Shown in pieces: positions 57,109 to 64,000 of a stretch of DNA of 64,000 nucleotides. Position numbers and translations under genes: made by a program. Position 1 is the first letter of the stretch; each line of letters begins with the position of its first letter. Under the pieces are notes generated by a model that saw only the letters and a program-made list of their open reading frames with translations, was not told the DNA's origin and did not search any database. This DNA comes from Diphasiastrum complanatum (Eukaryota; Streptophyta; Lycopodiopsida; Lycopodiales; Lycopodiaceae): the NCBI GenBank assembly GCA_029204225.1, contig CM055105.1, forward strand, positions 52,092,331-52,156,330. The letters run 5' to 3'.

Positions 57109-57229
57109 GCAACGATAACAATGAACTGATCTAGTAGAAAGCAACGATAGCAATGAACTGATAGCAAAAAGCAATGATTATGAACCGATCTAGTAGAAAG
57201 CAACGATAGCAATGAACTGATAGCAGAAA
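57109..57229 (+). repeat. Minisatellite, four ~30-bp units in an alternating pair pattern
   Basis: Units at 57109-57140, 57141-57170, 57171-57199 and 57200-57229. Units 1 and 3 end GATCTAGTAGAAA; units 2 and 4 end GATAGCA(A/G)AAA. It is therefore a ~62-bp dimer present twice. Confidence 0.85.
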
Positions 57230-57960
57230 GCCCCTTATCATTTGGAGAGTAAAGCATTTATTATCCAAATTCAAACTAGATAAAGTAGTCCCATCATTAC
57301 TAAGACGCCTTCATTGCATTAACTCGTGTGGAGCACCTATCAAGCTCCAAAAATTGAGAAATGTACTACCATAAGTAATGTATTAGCAATATAAATTATG
57401 AGTAAAAAAATTCCCCAAAAAGTGACATGTACTACTAAAAGGTACAATGAAAAATGGGTGGGTTCTTTTTTTATACCACCAAACCATGCTTTCAGCCACA
57501 TCACTATTGTTGGATTTATTCCTTCTCTCCCTAAAAGGGCCCGAGTGGTGAATTTTGCCTTGAAGGGAAGAGTTTTTTCAAAGAGGAAAAACAGTTCAAA
57601 AAAATTCAAAGTGCCCCTATTTGCATGTCCTTTAGCCTATTTTGGCCAAACGAAGGGCTATAGCCTCCAAACGAAAGGCACCTTCACTGTACCTGCAAGT
57701 ACGGTACGACAAAACATAGTGATTTCCATGGAGACAGTGTTCGGAGCGCATCAAAAGCGATTTCACCACTCTATAGGGCACGAAGTTGCAAGTTCATGGT
57801 AAGGAGCATTTAGGAAGGTGAAACCGATTTGGCTTCCAATTTGGCGGCAAAGCGGTGGGTGTCCTGGTAAGCTAAAAAATTGCAGGTCATTATTTTTTAC
57901 TTTTGACATCTCTATTGGCCTCGACATACTCTTTATAGCCTACAAGTGCATTTTTACATA
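57230..57960. other. Unassigned sequence, less AT-rich than its surroundings
   Basis: A plus-strand open frame of 134 codons (57398-57802) is not recognised. The section 57540-57860 has more G and C and short complementary stretches (GGCCTATTTTGGCC-like, GTACCTGCAAGTACGGTAC). It may be the LTR or leader of copia J. Confidence 0.3.
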
Positions 57961-57969
57961 ATTTGGAAA

Positions 57970-59462
57970 TGGTCGACATCAATGAGGCAATTTTGGGGAC
58001 GCAAGCAAACTCGATGGGGCTTCCAACTACAACACTTGGAAGTTCAAAATGAAGGGTATACTCATGGAGAAGGAGCTATGGGATATCGTTGCGGACATAG
58101 GATGATCAGACATTGCTAGCCAAAAACAAGCAACAAGGTTGGAAGAGGATTCCAAAGAAGGGCAAGGATGAGAGAGTGATCATCAAAGTAGAAGAAGAAG
58201 AAGAAGAAAAAATGCCAAAAACATGGTCAATGGGCACACGAATGTTATAAGAAGAAAGCAGACATAAAGGCCAGAAAAATATACATGCTCCAACCACAAG
58301 GCTTTGTTGCGAAGGGACAGGAACATAAGGTATGCAAGCTACACAAAGCACTCTATGGTCTAAAGCAAGCGACACATGCATGGTATGGATGTATTGATCA
58401 TTACTTTATCTCTCATGAGTTTATGAGAAGAAGTTTGGATCCAAATCTTTATGTTCTTATAAACAATGATAACATTGCCTTGGTTGTGCTTTATGTTGAT
58501 GATATAATTATCACGGGCAATGATGAGAATCTCATTCAATCCATCAAAGCCAACTTGTGCAAGCAATTTGAGATGAAAGATTTAGATCTTATGCATTATT
58601 GCTTGGGAGTTGAAGTATGGCAAAATGGCAATGACATCAAGCTATGTCAACGCAAGTATGTTCGTGAGATTCTAGAGAGATTCCACATGACAGAGTGCAA
58701 ACCTTCCATCACTCCATGCAAAGCTAGTAAGAAGTTGTCTCGTGTTGATGATAGTCGTCAAGTTGAAGCTATATTATTTCGTCAACTACTTGGAAGTCTG
58801 ATTTATCTCATGACTATTCGTCCTGATATTTGCTATGTTGTGAGCTTGATTAGTCAATTCATGTCATCACCTTGATCAGTCAATTCATGTCATCACCTAC
58901 ATTGGACCATTGGAAAGCAGCGAAAAGGATCTTGTACGTGAAGGGCACACCCAACCTTGGCTTGGTTTATAGAAAGCATGACATTTTACCTCGATTGCAA
59001 TGTTATGTTGACACTGATTGGGCATGTAATATAGATGATAGAAAGTCAATTACAGGGTATGATTTCAACTTTGAAAATGGCTATTTTTCATGGTCTAGTA
59101 AGAAGTAAGACACCATTCTCTTTCATTGACAGAAGTTAAGTATAAAGCGTTAAGTTCTGCTACTCAAGAAGTTGTTTGGCTGCATAGATTGTTGAGTGAG
59201 ATTGGTATGAAGCAAATACATCCTATTATTATTTTCTGTGATAGACAAATCGAAATATAGTTGGCTAAAAATCTAGTCTTTCACACAAGAACTAAACACA
59301 TTGAAGTAAAATATCACTTTGTGCGTGAAAAGCTACAGTCTAAAGATATTAGTATTATGCATTGCTCTACAATGTTGCAACTTGATGTATTTACAAAAGC
59401 TCTAAGTAAGGATAAATTTGAGACTTTTAGAGCTAAGCTTGTCATAGATACAATTATGTAAG
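57970..59462 (+). pseudogene. gag-pol: Copia J: gag start and zinc knuckle fused to RT and RNase H
   Basis: Gag start near 58005 reads LDGASNYNTWKFKMKGILM and MEKELWDIVADIG, then a stop. A (GAA)n run at about 58192-58211 leads into CQKHGQWAHEC, a zinc knuckle with its first cysteine lost. Within 30 bp the sequence becomes RT: IYMLQPQGFVAKGQEHKVCK, YGLKQATHAWY, LYVDDIIITGNDEN. Protease, integrase and the first part of RT are deleted. A 26-bp tandem duplication at 58846-58897 introduces a stop and a frame change. RNase H (58872-59462) keeps VDTDWACNIDDRKSITGYDF and FHTRTKHIEVKYHFVREKLQ, with stops between. It ends DVFTKALSKDKFETFR. Confidence 0.8.
58846..58897 (+). repeat. 26-bp tandem duplication in copia J
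   Basis: Units 58846-58871 and 58872-58897 differ at one base (TTGATTAGTC against TTGATCAGTC). Confidence 0.95.
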
Positions 59463-59564
59463 ATGTTTCTTTTTGAAGTACTTGTTGATACTATCATGGA
59501 GGTATGTTCCATGAATAGCATAGATCATAGACCAATTGAGACGTTAATTATTGAGGGAGAGAGT

Positions 59565-59830
59565 TAAATTAGCAATAATCAACGTGTAATTTTTTTTATA
59601 GCTACTTTCTAAGTTTGACAGTGATGCATTTTGCCTAGCTCTAGAACTATCGAGCCGATTCTTTTACGAGCCCATATTGAGTACATAAGTTGCTTCTCTT
59701 TGTACTTGTGAGTTAATGTGCATATAATTGTTGAAGAGCAATTCTATTGTGTCTTGTCTTGAAGCACTTGATGGTGTGTTGTGGTGATTGAATCGATCGG
59801 TCTTGTATCGTTTGTCAACTAATTTTTAGA
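59565..59830 (+). repeat. Probable start of the copia J 3' LTR
   Basis: A polypurine tract (GAGGGAGAGAG) at about 59552-59563 is followed by TTAAATTAGC. No TG start is visible and the far end is not found, so the extent is a guess. Confidence 0.35.
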
Positions 59831-60344
59831 TTTATATACACTAAATGTAAAATTGATGGACAAAGTAATTTTTCTACACTAAAACTATGGATGTCACAGG
59901 AGGATAAAGCTCTCGGCATCAATAGCACCACTATTTCACTTATTGTGGCATGTTTGTCTTTCCGTTTGAATTGTAAAAATATTAACAACAAAGAAAAATA
60001 TCTCACTTACTGCACACTAAATCATCCTGATTGGATGCATGTTGTATACAGTTGCCTTCTGCACCACATTATTCCATTGCTAGCCTAGACAAGCCTTCAT
60101 AAAGATAACTTGAACAATCCATTGACACGTTATCAATCACGCACAGAAAATACTTCAATAAATCAATACAATTTCAACTAGTAAGTACGTGAACAACACA
60201 CAGAGGAGATTATTTACATGTTTATTAATCTTGTGGCGCAGCCCAAGCTTTACAAATCAATCCTCAAAACCTTGTGATTTTTGTTTGCTTTGATATAGTC
60301 TAAACTCTTACCTTTATTAAACAATACTACACAGGGATTTTGTA
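59831..60344. other. Unassigned AT-rich sequence
   Basis: A 65-codon plus-strand open frame (59891-60088) is not recognised. Nothing else found. Confidence 0.25.
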
Positions 60345-61345
60345 CACGAAACAATTCTAAGACTTGATCTTAACATCAGAAATGAATCACATTCAGGCTT
60401 AGAAGATGACTAATGAGCCCCTAAAGATGATGACATGATCTATCACCAGATACAAGATAGAGCTTCTTTGATCTTGATCTCCTCCAAGATGAATTGAAGA
60501 GTCTTGATTCTTCCTGGCACCTTTGCACTTGAAACTTGCTCCTCCTTCATCTTGATGCTTCTCTTTGAAGGAAATCTGATGTCTCAATGTCTTTTGAAAA
60601 ACAAATTGATCAAGATCACAAAACATGTACTTGCTACTATTACCAAGATTTATCATGCTAAAATGACTAGTTCACAAACCATCAAAAGTAAGCATGATTT
60701 TCCAAATCTTGTAATTACAAGTGATCTTGAACTTCATGAGGCTACATACTTGCTTATGGATATAAGTTTCCTTCAAGGATGTTTCACTTATTCTCATAAG
60801 AAGGCTTACAATTTTTGCCTCTCCAAAAGAAAAAACACATTTTTCAAAACAATGAGTGATTAACTCATTCTTGCTCTTCCAGAATCCGAGAGCACTCATT
60901 TGATCAAACAACCAATTTACTGTAAATTGGTTTATAATAATTTTTAGATCACTAAGACATAAAAAATTGTTCTCAAATGAGTCATTACACATCTTATCTT
61001 CAACTTCCTTCTTGATGAAGCCCTCAAGTTGCCTCGTGTAGTTCTCATAGCATACCTCGGCTTGTCTCATGTAGATCTCATAGCAAAATGGTTAAATAAG
61101 CATTGAAGTAAGAAAAGTGTTGTGAATGTTTGAGAATCTTCCCTTGATTACCTTTATCAAGATAAGTGAGCCTTGAAGGCTCGGCCCTTGCCTTTGTGGA
61201 TCTTCTTGGAGCACTTGATCTTTGAGGTGGATCCTCAAGATCTCCATCACTTTGTTGCTCCTCCTCCTCAATCCGTGCAAGATCATTGACACCAAGGTTG
61301 TTGATTTCACTTTCACTCACACAAGATACTAGATGGATCCAAGCA
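60345..61345 (-). pseudogene. Second copy of the E-type copia deletion derivative (3' part)
   Basis: Minus strand, it begins at AWIHLVSC (61345) and reads SESEINNLGVNDLARIEEEE, DLEDPPQRSSAPRRSTKARA, then YEIYMRQAEVCYENYTRQ and LEGFIKKEVEDKMC, then the E-type 3' untranslated part to 60345. It shares with E the same integrase-to-linker junction, the same linker-to-RT junction and the same YE(I/N)Y(M/T)RQ duplication. It differs in carrying about 390 extra bp (about 60600-60985) after DKMC, with an unrecognised open reading frame. It is cut on the right at 61345 by Ty3/gypsy gag and on the left before its LTR. Confidence 0.8.
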
Positions 61346-62520
61346 AGTGGAAGACCCTTTTCTGCCTTTAAGTAAAATTAAAATGAAAAAGCGGAAAATG
61401 GTTTGAGATTACATTGAACGGGTAAAACATCTCAGATCTAAGTGCAAACCTGAGTTGATTAACGAAAATGCCATGATTATGTGGTTTTTGTTAGGTTTAC
61501 CTAAAAGGATCAGACGTGAGCTGAAACGCCATAATGAGTACCGCTTTTGCAAAATGCTAGGGATGATGCAATTTGAGAGGATGATGAAAATTCAGATGAT
61601 GAGCCGAATATCAGTATTTGCCTTATACAACAGGACAGACTACTACGACGTCCACCACTATTGCATCAACGAATGTCAATGCTACTGCAGAAATGATGCT
61701 CAATGAGTTCGAGAAACTCGGGAAGAACCAGATGGAAAAGTTGCAGTCGCAATTTGATGAGAAGATCAAAGTATTGGAAAATTTCCATGGACAAGAGAAC
61801 AAGGAACCTGAGAAGTTCGCAAAGACTTTTCCTACCAAGAAAAATGTCTGGTTTTTTATTTGTACAAAAAATCACACAGCGAATGAGTGTCCTCAATTGA
61901 AAAAATGAATGGAAATCAATATATGCCATTTGTGTAATTCATCTAATCATGAGACTACTTTTTGCAACTTCAATCCTCGGATAATTCAACAACGATATGC
62001 CTAGATGGGATATCGAGAACCACATTATGGAGGAAATCTAGTAGCTCGACCTCGTCAATCTGCTCTTGGATACCCGGAACGATTAACCTTACCTACCCCA
62101 CCAAAGAACCCCGCTCCTCTTGCCAATTTGATGGAACTAGAACCTTACAGAAGTGCCAAGAAATGGAATTATAACAATGATCATGAAGGTGGATCTTCAA
62201 AATAGTATGTTATTTACGTTGTTGTGCAACAACAAGCATCTAGAAACTGGACCAGAGCACCATTTGGATGTTTTGCATGTGGAGAAAATCACAGAGTTGC
62301 AGAAAGTCCAAATAAAGACAAATTTGTACCATTCTGTCGTGATTGTGGTTATGGGCATTGCTATAAGGAATGTCTAGCAAGACCGAAGCCACCACTGGCT
62401 ATAGCTCCTGTAAATTTGATAACAATCAAGCAAGGACCAGTAGCTCAGAATAAACCAAGTGTACACTTGATGATGTCAATCGTTGCAAGGGCTTCATTCC
62501 AGTTGACAGTATCGGTTTGA
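61346..62520 (+). pseudogene. gag: Ty3/gypsy gag with several zinc knuckles
   Basis: Reading across frames: YIERVKHLRSKCKPELINEN and WFLLGLPKRIRRELKRH (capsid end), a frame change near 61620, NEFEKLGKNQMEKLQSQFDE (helical, coiled-coil-like), then several zinc-knuckle motifs. Near 61860 is a degenerate ICTKNHTANEC; near 61925 a complete CHLCNSSNHETTFC (CX2CX4HX4C); near 62270 CFACGENH; near 62335 CRDCGYGHCYKEC (CX2CX3HX4C). Stops at 61906, 62002 and 62203 separate the pieces. It could be the missing 5' part of the gypsy family seen at 2336-7448, since no other gypsy gag is in the window, but this is inference. Confidence 0.65.
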
Positions 62521-63395
62521 GAGTTGTAATGTACTCCCCATTTTTTTACTAGTTAATCTACAAGTATGATCCGTTGTTGATGAATCATCATTGTAAGAAT
62601 CACCAAATGAAGATCTGACTAGATCTTGTTGCAAAACAACCAAAAGATCACCTACTGGCTGATTCTGACAAATCCCCAAGATACTTGGACAAAGCAACTC
62701 AAGAGCACCTCTCACCTTAGACCGAGGAGGTCTCTGAGAAGATGAGAAGGATGCCACCTAAGAAGCTCTCTTGCTTATTTAAGAGACTCCCTCTTTGTGT
62801 AGAGGAGCTTTTTGCATTGTATCTACTCCATGCTTAATAAGAAGATTTCCCATGAGTTTGATGCTACACTAAGCTCCTTGATCATGATGGTTTTCTTGAG
62901 TGATTCCCCTATGATCATGCCCTTCCATTCATATTGTGTGTAGTTGTGGATTTAGAGTGGACTAGTTTTCTTGCTTTCCTAGTTGTGGATTAGATTTCAT
63001 GTTTTCTTGTGGATTAATGTAAGAGCCAGCATTCAAGTAAACTAAATAGGCTAGAAATGTGGCATAAATCTTGCATATTCTCTAACATTCTAGTTCTTGA
63101 TGTTCTTGGGATGTCCAAGAATCAAAAGACTGGTTGGTTTTTTTATTCTTGGATTTCTAACATGCTGTAGATTAGTTTTTGTCTCTTGTTTTGTAAATTT
63201 ATGCAAGTAAATTAGTGTAGGATCTGATTTTAGTTCATTTTGCAGCAAAGTAGAAGTAGGAATCCATCGTTGTTCAACTAAGCAGAAACATAGATCATTT
63301 GTTGAATGCATTGGCTTGCATTTTGGTTGATCATGCATTTGCATTCAGTTCAAGAGTGACCCATCCGGATGTCCTCTGACGGGCATGACATAACA
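62521..63395. other. Unassigned sequence with an LTR-like start
   Basis: TGTAAGAATCACC at 62592 and the next ~60 bp match the chromovirus LTR end at 49130 and 23390 (about 80 percent by eye). The match fades after 62657. A TATA-like TTGCTTATTTAAG is near 62771. No ORF recognised. Confidence 0.35.
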
Positions 63396-63660
63396 CTACA
63401 ACAAGAACCCGTCCCTTCTGCCTGATTTTGGGCTTGAAACAAGAAAGAACATTAAGCAAGAGCCCACCGTCTCTGCTGATAGGCAGAAGAAGTAAGAAAA
63501 AGAACTTTTACAAAACCAACAGATCCTTTGGAGCAGAGAATCTGTCAACATTTGACTGAACACATGCACATCTCTATTCCATCCCTGTTCCAACGTTCTT
63601 CCATTATCTGCTCCATAAACAACATCATCCATATCTGGATCTGCCATCATCTGCAGTCTG
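63396..63660 (-). other. Unidentified minus-strand ORF (84 codons)
   Basis: It starts MMADPDMDDVVYGADNGRTL and continues EQGWNRDVHVFSQMLTDSL. The composition looks protein-like at the N-terminus and less so after RICWF. No family recognised. It might be the end of a host gene or part of an unrecognised element. Confidence 0.25.
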
Positions 63661-63754
63661 ACACTTACAGTCTGCCACGTTCTTAAATAGCATCATTACA
63701 GGGCCGTTCCTGGACAATATCATCCTAACTCTATGATTGTGTGTTAACTATTGT

Positions 63755-64000
63755 GTTACATCTCAACTGGAGCCCATGTGTTGAATCTCAACCAGAGACC
63801 TATGTTACATCTCAACCGGAGCCCCTGTGTTGAATCTCAACCGGAGGCCTGTGTACATCCCAACCGGAGGCCCAACTGAAATCTCAACCGGAGATCCCAG
63901 CTAAAATCTCAACCGGAGGCCCAACCTACATCTCAACCTAAGGTCTCACCCCACTCTCAATCGGAGACCTCAAAAAAATCTCAACTGGAGACCTTAATAA
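63755..64000. repeat. Minisatellite of ~24-bp units, running off the window
   Basis: About ten imperfect units built on ATCTCAACCGGAGGCCCAAC, 23-26 bp each, from about 63759 to the window edge. The ATCTCAACCGGAG half is more constant than the rest. Confidence 0.9.

Overview
This is a block of plant nuclear DNA made almost entirely of LTR retrotransposons. It is AT-rich. Its primer-binding sites match the 3' end of initiator methionine tRNA, as in plant Ty1/copia elements. Copia polyproteins, one OTA-like Ty3/gypsy element and a chromovirus remnant lie in nested and broken arrangements. I see no intact host gene, no rRNA or tRNA gene and no CRISPR array. Two decayed non-retroviral genes (a ParB-like/methyltransferase-like gene and a transposase-like gene of the 'DGMD' type) are of kinds I associate with seedless plants and algae rather than flowering plants. 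That is only a weak hint about the organism.

Layout. 1-2335: minus-strand copia leader and 5' LTR. 2336-7448: Ty3/gypsy pol with an extra downstream ORF and a 3' LTR. 7449-9844: two plus-strand copia 3' ends. 9845-10660: transposase-like remnant. 10661-12236: copia LTR with element sequence on both sides. 12237-17577: decayed full-length copia B (minus). 17859-25357: exons of a ParB-like/methyltransferase-like pseudogene, split near 19.8-24.4 kb by retroelement debris and a segmental duplication.

25953-47648 is the best resolved part, a nest of copia elements with target-site duplications (TSDs) still readable. Element C (TSD ttaat) carries element D in its left LTR (TSD tgtcc) and element E in its right LTR (TSD cgaaa). 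E's own left LTR carries element F (37035-43348, TSD ggctg). F is intact: two identical 862-bp LTRs, PBS, PPT and one open 1326-residue Gag-Pol frame with all catalytic residues. F is the only element here that looks able to move, and is probably the source or a close relative of the machinery that moved the defective D/E type copies.

47649-64000 holds a second copy of the segment also seen at 20870-23471, a chromodomain-bearing chromovirus remnant, three broken plus-strand copia elements (H, I, J), a second copy of the E-type deletion derivative, a Ty3/gypsy gag with several zinc knuckles, and two minisatellites. A palindromic decamer, CACACGTGTG, recurs in the LTRs and leaders of several otherwise different copia families.
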